Shown here in pieces: positions 11,165 to 21,640 of a DNA stretch of 64,000 nucleotides (positions are counted from its first letter, which is position 1; each line of letters starts with the position of its first letter). The DNA is from Diploptera punctata (Eukaryota; Arthropoda; Insecta; Blattodea; Blaberidae): contig JASPKZ010007797.1 in NCBI GenBank assembly GCA_030220185.1, positions 3,330,001 through 3,394,000 on the forward strand, given 5' to 3'. A program made the translations under genes and the position numbers. The notes under the pieces were generated by a model. That model saw only the letters and a list, made by a program, of their open reading frames with translations, was not told the DNA's origin and searched no databases.

Positions 11165-14134
11165 ATGATGAATTATTTCCAACCCTTGACTCACTCACCT
11201 TCTCCAATCACCCTCTTATTGTGCAGACAGCTTTTAACTCAGGTAGCAACATTCCTCAATCCCTACCATCCCCTCCAAAAAACAACTACCAGTCTACTTA
11301 GGAATGCATTTTCTATTGATAAATCATCACTTAAAATCGCTCACGTAAATTCACAAAGCATTCTGTCCCACTTTGATGAGTTTGAAACCATATTTTCATC
11401 TCTTGGACTGAGCGCCATTTTAATTTCGGAAACCTGGCTCACCCCATCCATACCTTCGTCCCTTGTTCACCTAGACGGATATACACTGCTCAGAAATGAC
11501 AGAATAGATAAAAGAGGTGGAGGAGTTTGTGCCTTTATATCAAATGAGCTTAATCCAAGAATTGTCCACAAGTCCCCTTCTGTATATTCCGCTCGCCCCG
11601 AGTTCTTATTCGTAGAAATTCAAGCCAGTCTAAAAAAATGTCTCTTATGCATTGTATACAAACCTCCAAAAATTGGCCACCTTTCGGATCTAGAAAACGC
11701 TCTGAACGATTCATTGCCTCATTATGAACACGTTATTGTCGCAGGCGATTTTAATACAAATCTTCTTCAGACTGACTCACCAGCCATACAACTAAAAAAT
11801 ATGTTCCAAAGCTTTAATATGACCATTGTTCCTCTCTCTGCCACACACCATAGTGCTACTTCCGACACTCTACTGGACTTAATTGTGACTACACATCCAC
11901 AGAAAGTACTGTCATATGGACAAATTCCTGCTCCTGGCATATCTGCTCATGACATTGTATTCGTAGAATACTCACTCCAATGTCCTAAAAGACGCTCTAA
12001 ATTGATTACGTACAGAAATTTACAAAACATAGACGATACTAAACTAAAATCAGACGCTTTAGAACTACCTTGGTATTCAATATGGAATCTTAGATCAGTT
12101 GATGAAAAAGTAGACACATTTAATACACTGATACTACAACTATACGACAGACATGCACCAGTAAAAACCCGACGATTTTCCCGCTCCCCTGCTCCCTGGA
12201 TGAATGATTCAATACGTGAACTTATGTCAAAACGAGACAAAGCATACCGAACATACAGACGACATAAAAATGACGAGAACTGGCAACTGTACAAACAACT
12301 TAGAAACACAACTACACAATCTATACGTAATGCCAAACTACGACACGCCCACAGTATAATCGGACCTGAAATAAGTGCACGGGACACTTGGCGAAATCTC
12401 CGTGCAATGGGACTTAGACAGTTGATTCCCTCAACTGACTCTATAGACATTTCTGTAGATGACTTAAATGAACATTTTACCTCAATACCCATGACACCTC
12501 CAGACAACAAGACTAAAATAGACACTCTTAAAGACTTATCCCCATCCCCACATATAGGAAGAGATAAATTTTACTTTTACGACATTTCGCCTATAGACGT
12601 TAAAAAAGCACTCAAGCGGATTAAATCCAATGCGCAAGGAACAGATAACATCAGCATTTTAATGCTAAATAAAATCATTGACATTATACTACCCACAGTG
12701 ACTCATATTTTCAATGCTTCCCTTATAACTTCTATCTTCCCTATTGTATGGAAACAGTCTAGAGTTCGGCCTATACCAAAAATAAGTACACCTACTAACT
12801 GTAATGACTTCCGACCGATTAGCATCCTTCCGACATTATCTAAAGCCCTGGAATATATTGTACATAAGCAAATGACTGATTATCTCCAAGAAAATCACCT
12901 CCTTGATCCTTATCAATCCGGCTTTAGATCTGGTCATAGCACAACCACAGCTTTGCTAAAAATTACCGAAGATATTCGTGAAGCCGTGGACAGACGTCAA
13001 TTGACTCCTTTAACCTTACTTGACTTCAGCAAAGCTTTTGACACAGTAGACCACGACTTACTTATGATAAAGCTCAAGCACCTACATTTGTCTGACAGCG
13101 CTGTATCCTGGTTTGACTCATACCTGCACGGTCGTCAACAATACGTTTCATTAAACTCTAGATCTTCGACTTGGCGTAACGTGCCGGCTGGAGTCCCCCA
13201 GGGCAGTGTTCTCGGACCTCTTCTTTTCTCAATCTACATAAATGATTTGCCAACTGTACTAAAGCACTGCCGTTATCACCTCTATGCTGATGATCTCCAA
13301 ATTTACCTACATTCACCTCCTCATTCTCTCTATAACAGCTTGATGAAAATGAATGACGATCTCATATCCATCTTTAACTGGTCTTCAAGTATCCGTCTAA
13401 ATCTAAATCCTAACAAGTCACAAGTAATTCTAATGGGACAACAAAGACTGCTTACAACCTTTGACATATCTACACTTCCAAACATTACTATAAATAATAT
13501 AATTATCCCTTATTCTTCTTCAGTAATAGATCTTGGACTACATCTAGACGCAAATTTAACCTGGCAAACACAAGTGAAACACATATGTAAAAAGACTTTC
13601 TCCATCTTACATTATCTTAGACGTTTAAAGAATTTTCTCCCAGTTTCGTTAAAACAAATCCTAGTGCAGAATCTTGTGTTACCACACTTCGATTATTGTG
13701 ACATTATATATAATGATCTAAACTATGCCTTGTCGCAGAGACTGCAGCGTGTTCATAATGCTTGCATTCGATTCATTTTCAATATCCGCCGTTATGACCA
13801 TATTTCCGAACACTTTAATAACCTCTCTTGGCTCCGTCTTACTGACAGACGTAAATTGCACTCTCTTTCGCTACTTTTCAAGCTTCTGAATTCCTACATT
13901 CCTACTTACCTGGCGTCCAGATTTGAGAAGTTATCCTCCTACCACAATATTGACACTAGGTCACAAGATAGCAGTCTGCTAACAATTCCTCTTCATAGCA
14001 CTTCCTCCTATTCTACTTCCTTCACAGTAGCCTCCGCCCGCTCCTGGAATCTCCTTCCTCAAGATATCAGGGGTTGCAGCACACTTGGCACCTTTAAGTC
14101 ACGCTTATACAGTTACCTGTTGTCTAATAATTAA
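11165..14134 (+). CDS. LINE ORF2: endonuclease-reverse transcriptase
   Basis: 989 residues, uninterrupted. Residues about 58-260 form an AP-like (EEP) endonuclease: AHVNSQSI, ILISETWL with the catalytic Glu, VAGDFNTN, SDTLLDLIV and SAHDIVFVEYSL. The last is usually SDH; here Ala-His-Asp, so the Asp position should be checked. Residues about 470-760 form the reverse transcriptase: DFRPISILPTLSKALE, LLDFSKAFDTVDHDLL, PAGVPQGSVLGPLLFSIYI and the catalytic YADD in YHLYADDLQIYL. The C-terminus ends in SFTVASARSWNLLPQDIRG. There is no RNase H domain. It nicks target DNA and copies its RNA in place. Confidence 0.93.
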   Translation: MMNYFQPLTHSPSPITLLLCRQLLTQVATFLNPYHPLQKTTTSLLRNAFSIDKSSLKIAHVNSQSILSHFDEFETIFSSLGLSAILISETWLTPSIPSSLVHLDGYTLLRNDRIDKRGGGVCAFISNELNPRIVHKSPSVYSARPEFLFVEIQASLKKCLLCIVYKPPKIGHLSDLENALNDSLPHYEHVIVAGDFNTNLLQTDSPAIQLKNMFQSFNMTIVPLSATHHSATSDTLLDLIVTTHPQKVLSYGQIPAPGISAHDIVFVEYSLQCPKRRSKLITYRNLQNIDDTKLKSDALELPWYSIWNLRSVDEKVDTFNTLILQLYDRHAPVKTRRFSRSPAPWMNDSIRELMSKRDKAYRTYRRHKNDENWQLYKQLRNTTTQSIRNAKLRHAHSIIGPEISARDTWRNLRAMGLRQLIPSTDSIDISVDDLNEHFTSIPMTPPDNKTKIDTLKDLSPSPHIGRDKFYFYDISPIDVKKALKRIKSNAQGTDNISILMLNKIIDIILPTVTHIFNASLITSIFPIVWKQSRVRPIPKISTPTNCNDFRPISILPTLSKALEYIVHKQMTDYLQENHLLDPYQSGFRSGHSTTTALLKITEDIREAVDRRQLTPLTLLDFSKAFDTVDHDLLMIKLKHLHLSDSAVSWFDSYLHGRQQYVSLNSRSSTWRNVPAGVPQGSVLGPLLFSIYINDLPTVLKHCRYHLYADDLQIYLHSPPHSLYNSLMKMNDDLISIFNWSSSIRLNLNPNKSQVILMGQQRLLTTFDISTLPNITINNIIIPYSSSVIDLGLHLDANLTWQTQVKHICKKTFSILHYLRRLKNFLPVSLKQILVQNLVLPHFDYCDIIYNDLNYALSQRLQRVHNACIRFIFNIRRYDHISEHFNNLSWLRLTDRRKLHSLSLLFKLLNSYIPTYLASRFEKLSSYHNIDTRSQDSSLLTIPLHSTSSYSTSFTVASARSWNLLPQDIRGCSTLGTFKSRLYSYLLSNN

Positions 14135-14358
14135 TTTTTCTCTATTTATTTAATTTTATACTATGTCATTAATCTTTTCCTCGTTTTTTTTATATATCTT
14201 GTACATATTATATATTTAATTCGTTAAATTTAGAGTAAATCAAAATACATTATAAATATTAATTGTATTGTATTCATAACTTGTAATCGTTTATATATAT
14301 ATATATATATATATATTGTAATTTAGATTTAAGACTTTTCTTTTGTATTTTTTTTAAA

Positions 14359-14404
14359 CCTGGTTGAGTGGTAGACAAGGCCTTAAGGCCTTAACTCTGC
14401 CAGG
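14359..14404 (+). other. Conserved 3'-UTR hairpin of the LINE
   Basis: CCTGG and CCAGG pair around an inner palindrome AAGGCCTTAAGGCCTT, just before the polyadenylation-like AATAAA and the ATT tail. Equivalent hairpins occur at 44635-44690 and 56472-56519, at the 3' ends of other CR1-like copies. It is probably a recognition site for reverse transcription, by analogy with other LINEs. Confidence 0.6.
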
Positions 14405-14415
14405 TAAAATAAAGC

Positions 14416-14416
<1 letters not shown>

Positions 14417-14462
<46 letters not shown>
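14417..14462. repeat. (ATT)n 3' tail of the LINE
   Basis: About 15 TTA/ATT units after AATAAAGC; a simple-repeat tail in place of poly(A). Confidence 0.9.
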
Positions 14463-14466
<4 letters not shown>

Positions 14467-14660
14467 ACCCCCTACATTTTCAATCTCGGGCGCTATATAC
14501 AAGAAAAATCCACGCACTCTGGAAGAACTGAAACATAATATCCGTGACGAAATTAACATCAGTAGAAGAGAACTACAGCGAGTTATGGAAAATTTTATAA
14601 AGAGGTATCAAAAATGTATGGACAACGAAGATGGACAGTTCCAGCACCTGCGTCAATAAA
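14463..14660 (+). pseudogene. Mariner-like transposase, C-terminal part
   Basis: The frame resumes with KKNPRTLEELKHNIRDEINI then RELQRVMENFIKRYQKCMDN, the usual transposase C-terminus, and stops at CGTCAATAA. It belongs with 9348-10105. Confidence 0.8.
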
Positions 14661-14800
14661 GTTGGTAAGTACAACAATTTGTAAAATAGTTATGAAAATG
14701 TGTATGGTTGTATCACCACGATCCTACGCTGTCCGCGAGTGCGTCAGCTGTGTATAGTGAAATCCCCGCGTCTGCTGTCCAATGCTATACTGATCGCACC

Positions 14801-15261
14801 GTGTATGCATATATATATACTTGTGTACATGACAACAAAACTGAAGGAAGAAAATAAAAAATTGAAACTGAACATAAATTAGTACAAAACGAAGTAGGCT
14901 ATATGGTAATAGAATATACAACAAAAGATCTGATTTTAAAAGATGGACGTGCAAAAATAAAAGCATGTGACGAATATGTATATTTGGGGGAAACATTAGT
15001 GCAGGTGGAAGTCATGATGCTAAACTGAGGAGAATACATATAAGGGCAAATCTGCAAAATCAAAATTAAAATAAGCGATCAGACTATAAGTTCTAAAACG
15101 AAAACAAATATGTTTAATACAATAATAACGATCACAATGCTACAGCGCACAAGCTGGTGACTAAAATCTCCAACAATAAGTAAATTAAATTCTGCAGAAA
15201 AAGAATTTTGGAGACGTTCAGCTGGAATTTCTAGAATAGATAAATTTTATTTTTGTTCAAT
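14801..15261. other. AT-rich sequence with a possible LINE-B trace
   Basis: A weak frame around 14900-15010 (VIEYTTKDLILKDGRAKI then CDEYVYLGETL) resembles the RT thumb strand KYLG of LINEs. Nothing else is recognisable. Confidence 0.35.
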
Positions 15262-15622
15262 GCCACCACGTTGTTATTTCGAAATTCTGGTATTCTCGCC
15301 TGGCATGGATCTAACCCACTTCTGAGTGTTGGGTCGCCTGGAAGGTGGAGTTACGTTGCCGCGATGATATATGTTGGATGATGCTATTGGTATGATGTGC
15401 CAGGAGAGGCCTTATTCCTAAACTTAATGAATATGTTTATGATACTATTTTTGGCCAAATGATGATCGGGGACCGTTTGGTCCTTAGAGTTTCCTGACAC
15501 TTGCCTTACAGACGAGGAAAAACCCCGAAAAAAAATTACAACCCAGGAAACTTGTCCCGACCGGGGATCGAATATGGGCCCGCTGCATGACAAGGCGACA
15601 CGCTACCTCGAGACCACAGCGG
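15262..15622 (-). mobile_element. SINE-1 copy, - strand
   Basis: Read on the - strand, the head is CGCTGTGGTCTCGAGGTAGC with B box ATTCGATCCCCGG, then the SINE-1 body and a 3' end with GGTGGCATTGAACAAAAATA. It matches 3660-4043 throughout, with moderate divergence. Confidence 0.78.
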
Positions 15623-15711
15623 TGGACAGAAGAGATAAAATAAGAAACAGTGTACATAAACAAAAGATAAATATTCAAACTTCAATCGTGGATTTCATAA
15701 AATGAAACTTA

Positions 15712-18700
15712 CTTACTTACTTACTATCGAACCCGTAGGTTCTGGCCGCGCGGACATAAGCCTCCATACATCCCTATCCTGAGCTAATGCTTTCCAATCA
15801 TTCCCTGTATAATCGACTTCCCTCAAATCATAGTTAATGTTATCCTCCCATTTCATTCTTGGTCTACCAAATGGGCGTTTTCCCTCTGGCTTTCCTACAA
15901 GAAGATTCCATGCAAATCTTTCATTCCCCATACGAGCAACATGTCCTGCCCATCGCAGTCTACGAGACTTAACTGTTCTTATTATATCTGGCTTCCTATA
16001 AAGGCCATGTAGTCATTGTTATGTAGTCTTCTCCATTCACCTGTCTGTTCATCTCTCTTTGGTCCAAAAATTTTCCTAAGTACTTTATTCTCAAATACTT
16101 GTAATCTCCTTTCCTCCTTTAAAGTAAGAGTCGATGTTTCGCACCCATATAATAAAACTGGTAGAAGAATAGTTTTATTTCCAAAATAGAGCACGATGTA
16201 CATGGCAGACAATCTTTAGCATTTAAAGTAATGAAACAATTAAATACAACAGAAAAAGATACTGCAAAACTAAATACCATTGATCTGAAGACATGGGAGA
16301 ATCACTACAGAGAATTATGGTGAAACGAAGAAGAATTAGTTATAAAACGCCCTTCTGAAAGAAAAAAAAAAAAAAATCAGAAAGAGACAGAATTACTCTA
16401 AGCGAAATGAGGAAGGCATTGAAAGAAATGAAAAATAGAAAAGCACCAGGTATAGATGGTATGAACAATAAACTGATAAAGTATGCAGGTTTATTTGCAG
16501 AAATAAAATTATTAAACTTAATAAACAAATGTTGGAAGACTGTAAAATACCTGAAAATTGGAAGATAGGTGAAGTCATATCCCTCTTCAAAAAAGGAAAT
16601 AGATTAGATAGTAAAAATTATAGAGGTATCAGCTTATTGAACTCCACTTATAAATTATATGCAAAAATAATAAATAATAGATTGATAAAGATATCTGACA
16701 CACTCTTAGGAGGAGAACAAGCTGGATTCAGAAAAGGAAGATCCTGTAGTGATAATGTGTTTATTATAAAGAGACTAATTGAAAAGAGAAGACAATTCAA
16801 CCTGCCAACATATTTGTTGTTCATTGATTTTGGAAAGGCCTTTGACAGAGTAAATACATCTACACTATGGGAAATAATGAAGGAACGAGGATATCCACAC
16901 TATCTAATAAAATCAGTCCAAGGCTTATATGAAGAAACTAAAGTAGTGATAAAAACTGATGGAAAAAGGTCAGAAGAAATTTTAAATAAATCATGGAGTT
17001 AGACAAGGGTGTAGTCTATCGCCCACTCTTTTTAATATATATATCGACGACATTATGAAACATGGAAAATTATAATGGACAAAGGCCTTAGATTGAACAA
17101 TAACTCAAGTATTAATAACTTACTTTTCGCCGATGATTTAGTCTTACTACACCATGATGAAGATCTGTTACAATTGGCTGCTTACATTACAAACTAAATG
17201 CAATATGTAGCGATTATAATTTTAAAATTTCAATAAGTAAAACAAAAGTAATGGCATTTTGTGGAAGAAATACTCTGCGTGCAAAAAATAGTAATTAGAG
17301 ACGAAATTATTGAACAAGTATCCCACTTTAAATATTTAAGATGTGACATCAGCTATGGGCATGATAAAGATATTGAACACAAAACACATCAGTTTCAAGC
17401 TATTTGTGGTACAATAAATAAAACATTGAATAATAAAGCCCATAAACAAACAAAATTAAAATTTTATAAAACAATGGCTGTCCCTGTCCTTTTGTATGGG
17501 AGTGAATCTTGGATTACCACTACCAAACAAGAAAGTAAAATCCAAGCCGCCGAGATGAAATTTTTAAGAAGAGTAAAAGGCTGCACTAGAATGGACCAGA
17601 TAAGAAACGAGAATATCCGCGAAGAACTACAGATTTATTCCATAAAAGAAAATACATTTAACAACAAGATACAGTGGAAAGGACATGTTAGAAAGAATGG
17701 CAAAAAGTAGATTACCAAAAAAAAAAAAAAAAAAACTTCCATCATTTTCCAAGAGGAAGATGAGATGTCGGACGTCCTCGGAAGAGATGTTCTTAGATCT
17801 ATTAGTGAAGACGGAACAGGCAACTCTTGCCTAAACCAGGAAGTGAAGAAGAAGAAGAAGATATATTTTCAGTTTAACGTTTTTTGAAAGGAGTTGGGAC
17901 ATCAAGAGTCTCTGCATTGCATAATAGCACGCATTTCCAGAATTGAGCCTATGTTTAATTTCTTTGTGCATCTCATTCCTATTTGTGATTATTGTTCCTA
18001 GGTATTTGAATTCAGCCACTTCCCCAAAATTTCCTTCATTTGTCATTAGCTGTCCATTTCCATTATATAATGAATTTCTACGTGTGACCATGTATTTTGT
18101 TTTATTGATATTTACTTCCAGTCCTAATTTCTTAGTGTTACTCAATAGTGTGTGCGTGTTGTCCTTTAGTATCTCCTCGCTATCGGCCAATAATACATCA
18201 TCAGCATAAACTAACAACTTATTAATACCATTGAGTTGTAAGCCTTCCTCATTCTCTAAAGATTTAATGGCATGCCCTAGTACAAAATTAAATAGTAGAG
18301 GAATAGTGCATCTCCTTGCTTCAACCCATTCTGGATTTCAAAAGTATCCGAAAACTGTTTGCCTACACGCATCCTACTCTTTGTGCCATTTAGACACATT
18401 CGTATAAGTCTAATTAACTTTTTAGGAATTCCGAACTCCAGCAGGATAGCTACTATATAACTTCTCCCTCTTAATTGAATCATATGCTTTTTTGAAGTCT
18501 ACATATAGTTGATCTTCAGTATCATTATATTCCCATTTCTTTTCTAAAATCTGTCTTATACTAAAAATCTGAACTGTTGTTTCTTCTAAATGCACATTGA
18601 TGATCTCCTAGAATGTCGTCAATATAGGGAGTAAATCTGCTTACTAATATATTTGTTAGAATTTTGTAAGAAGTTAAAAGTAATGAGATGCCCCTGTAGT

Positions 18701-20593
18701 TGTTGCAATCAGTTTTATCTCCTTTCTTATAAATTGATACGATAATTGATTCCTTCCATTCATCTGGAAGAGCTTCTTTTTCCCAAATCATACTAAGCAA
18801 GCAGCGTATCTTGTTCATCAATTTTTCTCCCCCTGATTTTATCAGTTCTGTTGGGATCTCATCTGAACCTGATGCTTTATACATCTTCAATTTTTCAATC
18901 ACCATTTCAACTTCTAATGCATTTGGTTCTGCGACTAGCATTTGTGCTGTCTGTAAATTATCCTCCTCAATGTCCTGTTCTGTATGTACATTTAATAGCT
19001 GATTAAAGTAACTTTTCCAACTATACTCCTGGAATCTGCAATCATATCCCCATTTTCATTCCGAATTATGTTTGTTCTAGCCTGAAACCCTTTCTTCTCC
19101 TATACTAATTCCCTGATATAATTCTCTATTGTTCCTATTTTTTGCGTTCATTTCAAGATCAATAATCTTCTCTCTCAAATATTCCCTCTTTTTACTCTTT
19201 AATAACTTGGTGGTTTCCCTCGTCTAATACTACCCAATTGCTCTAAATTTACCTCATTTGGCTCGTGTAACCATTTCATTTTTGCTAGCTTTCTTTTCTT
19301 TACAATGTCGGCACATTCCTCATCAAACCATTCTTGTTTTGCCTCTTTTTTAAACAACCAATGCTTTCTGATGCTGACAATTTAATAGTATCTCTTATAG
19401 CCTCCCATTCTTTATTTATATCAGTTTCTTCTTCGTTCTGAAGATTCCAGTACTTCAAATCTATTAGCGATTTTGATTTGGTATTCTTGCCGCATTTCAT
19501 CATTTTCAAGTTTTTTAATTCAAATTTTACAGAATCGTCTTTAGCGTTGTGTTCCGCTCATAAGCGATATCCGTTGTCTGATTTTCACTCTGACCAGATG
19601 ATGATCCGAATTGCAGTCTGTCCCTCTAACTGATCTAACATCGATGTTGCTTACTGTGCCAGCGTTTATCCACTAATACATGATCTATCTGATTTCCGAG
19701 TTTCTCCATCTGGGGACGTCCAGGTGTATTTATGAATATCCTTATGCTGAAGTGTTGGTTCTTAACAATGAGATTCTTCGATGTGGCAAATGTGACTAAT
19801 CTAAACCCGTTGTCGTTACTATCTTCATGAAGACTGAATTTGCTATTGTTGGTTTGAATATATCTTCCCGCCCCACTTTTGCATTAAAATCTCCTAAGAC
19901 AATTTTCATATGATATCGTGAAAGGCTATCAAATAAGCATTCTAATTCTTCATAGAACTCATCCTTGATCTAGTCATCTTTATCTTCTGTGGGGGCATGT
20001 ACATTTACAATATAAAATCATATCGTTTACCCTTTAGAATTATGTATGATATCCTATCACTAACAAACTTAATATCTCGGATAGCGGATAGGGTCCTCCT
20101 TCTGACTAAAAAACCCATTCCAAATGCAGGTCTTTCTGCACCCCCGTAAGTATAATGCAAAGCTTCCTGATTCCTGACTACATTCTGCTGGCCATCTAAC
20201 TTCCTGTAAAGCGACTATATCCAAGGGCAATTTATCTAATTCCCGCGTTAATATATCTAGTGCTCCGCAAGTCCTAACATTCCATGTTCCTAGGAACATG
20301 TCCCTGTGTTTGAGCCTTTGGTATGGGTTCCCTCAAGTAGTCCCCGCCCGGAGAACCGAATGGGGGACTATTTGACCTCCGAAAAATTTTACCCCAGTTT
20401 AACTCATGTCCGCATTTCTTGACGGTTGTATTTTTACGATGAAAGATCGTCACTCCTTCGACCAAGGTACTTTTTTCGTCTGGCTTATCACCTTCGACCA
20501 GTCCGGCATGGGTAACCCTATCGGCAGCAATGCTACCGCCGGCATAGCTCTCAGGATCATTTAAGCACGCAAGCCACTCCACCACGACAAGGT
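15712..20593 (-). mobile_element. Full-length but decayed RTE-type LINE, split by LINE-B
   Basis: On the - strand, from 20593: an upstream ORF (20274-20585), then the EEP endonuclease (GTWNVRTCGALDILTRELDK, DIVALQEVRW; 20069-20299), the linker, RT fragments (KASGSDEIPTELIKSGGEKL, DCNNYRGISLL, LVYADDVLLADSEE; 17831-18941), the thumb (EFKYLGTIITNR) and the C-terminus (GRPRMKWEDNINYDLREVDY; 15713-15931). It ends in an (AAGT)n-type tail near 15712. Removing the nested LINE-B (16173-17861) leaves about 3.2 kb, the normal RTE length. There are many frameshifts, so it is inactive. It is the reference for at least twelve RTE fragments in this window. Confidence 0.9.
16173..17861 (+). mobile_element. 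LINE-B, 5'-truncated, nested in the RTE LINE
   Basis: It interrupts the RTE frame between the KLKIY and TILLPVLLYG stretches. The + strand frames give a linker with KVMKQLNTTEKDT, RT fragments (SKNYRGISLLNSTYKLY, GFRKGRSCSDN, FIDFGKAFDRVN, then VRQGCSLSPTLFNIYIDD and LLFADDLVLL in shifted frames), a thumb (SHFKYLRCDISYG) and a C-terminal frame (PVLLYGSESW, EMKFLRRVKG). It ends in a (GAA)n tail at 17846-17861. The target-site duplication is at most 2-3 bp and uncertain. Confidence 0.85.
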
Positions 20594-20784
20594 AAATATA
20601 TCATGGAGGGTATCATAAAAGAAAAACAAACATTAAAATGTAAAAAGAATGAATGGGTATCACTTGGTTGAAGATGGTGTTTTGAGGGGAAACGGATTAA
20701 ACGATGGCATTTGTAGCGATAGATCTGGAGGAGAATGACAGTAGATTAATTGGGCGCAGGAAGATGTGAAACCTGCTAAATAAC

Positions 20785-20828
20785 TAACTAACTCGCTGGC
20801 ACTATCGAAACCGTAGATTCGAGTAACA
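20785..20828 (-). mobile_element. Tiny RTE 3' tail fragment
   Basis: CTAACTAACTCGCTGGCACT followed by ATCGAAACCGTAGATTC matches the last 44 bp of the RTE family on the - strand. Confidence 0.55.
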
Positions 20829-20887
20829 ATAATTTATGATATGGTAAATTACAAATAAGACGAGTTCTTCACCATCCCTCCAGGACA

Positions 20888-21294
20888 TCTGTACCTTATC
20901 GTGGTGGAGTTGCTTGCGTTCATAAATGACCACCAGAGAACTATGTCAGCGGTTTCATGGCTACTGAAAGGGTTACCCATAAAGGGCAGGTAAAAGACAA
21001 TCAGACAGACCAAAAAAGTAGGTGGTCGAAAGACTGACGGTAAAAATACGCGGACATGGGTTCCAATTGCATAAGAATGTCAATAGGTAATAAGAATATA
21101 GTCTCGTAGACTGCGATGGGTAGGACTGTGATACGAATGGGCAATGAAAGAGAGACGTGGACATTTATTGTAGGAAAACCAGAGGGAAAACACTCAGTTG
21201 GTAGATTAGATCAGCTCAGTTAGTGATGTATGAACAGCTTATGTCCGTGTGGCTATGAATCTATGGGTTCCATTGTGCCAGTGAGTTAGTTAGT
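20888..21294 (+). mobile_element. Internally deleted RTE element (5' end joined to 3' end)
   Basis: 20888-20995 matches the 5' end of the RTE LINE (CTTATCGTGGTGGAGTTGCT, GGGTTACCCAT). From about 21085 it matches the 3' end (GTCTCGTAGACTGCGATGGG) through the tail GTGCCAGTGAGTTAGTTAGT. About 2.8 kb of coding sequence is missing, leaving a SINE-like derivative with both ends. Confidence 0.72.
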
Positions 21295-21603
21295 ACAATT
21301 GTTTCTCCCTCGTAAATTAATATTTCATATTCATAAAAAAACATATATTATTAAGTTTTTGGATCAGACAGATGTGCAACCTTTGAAATAATTGATGGCC
21401 AAACAACAAGTAAATCTATAAACATAATAACAATAAGACAATATTTGTTGCTGTAAATGAAACAATGGCTGAAATAGTATTTCTGCTTATAATAACAAAC
21501 AAATAAAAGGAATTGTTTAGTGGATAAAGCTTCTATAGATAACCAACAATCCACACATTATTAAGTTCGTTGCCAGACAACATTAGGTTCTTGTTCTTCT
21601 TCA

Positions 21604-21640
21604 ATGGCCAAAATGTTGCGTAATTTTCTTTCCGACTTCT
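21604..21640 (+). CDS. Exon A (putative first coding exon)
   Basis: ATG with G at +4, coding 12 residues plus one base, then donor GTAAGT at 21641. The frame upstream is open back to a TAA at 21562 and contains AG sites, so it could instead be an internal exon. Its phase (1) matches exon B, giving a Cys codon at the join. Confidence 0.5.

Larger units (their letters stand above)
10107..14462 (+). mobile_element. Near-complete Jockey/CR1-group LINE with two intact ORFs
   Basis: A 5' UTR of about 160 bp precedes ORF1 (10265-10924), a 240-bp spacer, ORF2 (11165-14134), a 3' UTR with a hairpin (14359-14404) and an (ATT)n tail (14417-14462). It interrupts the mariner transposase: SPD is before the left junction and the continuation YTRKIHAL-like after the right. 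Both ORFs are uninterrupted, so it is young. I do not see an unambiguous target-site duplication. ORF1 type and the lack of RNase H suggest the CR1/Jockey/Kiri group, but the clade needs a tree. Confidence 0.9.
9106..14800 (+). mobile_element. Mariner-like (Tc1/mariner) element split by a LINE
   Basis: Terminal inverted repeats sharing GATCAGTATAG and ATTGGACAGCAGACGCGGGG occur at about 9108-9142 and, inverted, at 14761-14794. Between them lie the 5' part of a transposase (9348-10105) and its C-terminal part (14463-14660), separated by a 4.36-kb LINE. Without the LINE the element is about 1.34 kb, normal for this superfamily. Confidence 0.8.

Noticed and set aside
11947..12525. 192-codon frame antisense to LINE ORF2
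   Set aside because: Shadow of a real coding frame; composition has no domain and ORF2 explains the stretch.
20274..20585. 103-codon frame as a host protein
   Set aside because: It is the 5' region of the RTE LINE; the same sequence recurs at the 5' end of the deleted RTE copy at 20888.
21347..21420. CCTTTGAAATAATTGATGG shared with 30312 as a mobile element
   Set aside because: Only about 20 bp match, with no wider homology between the two sites.
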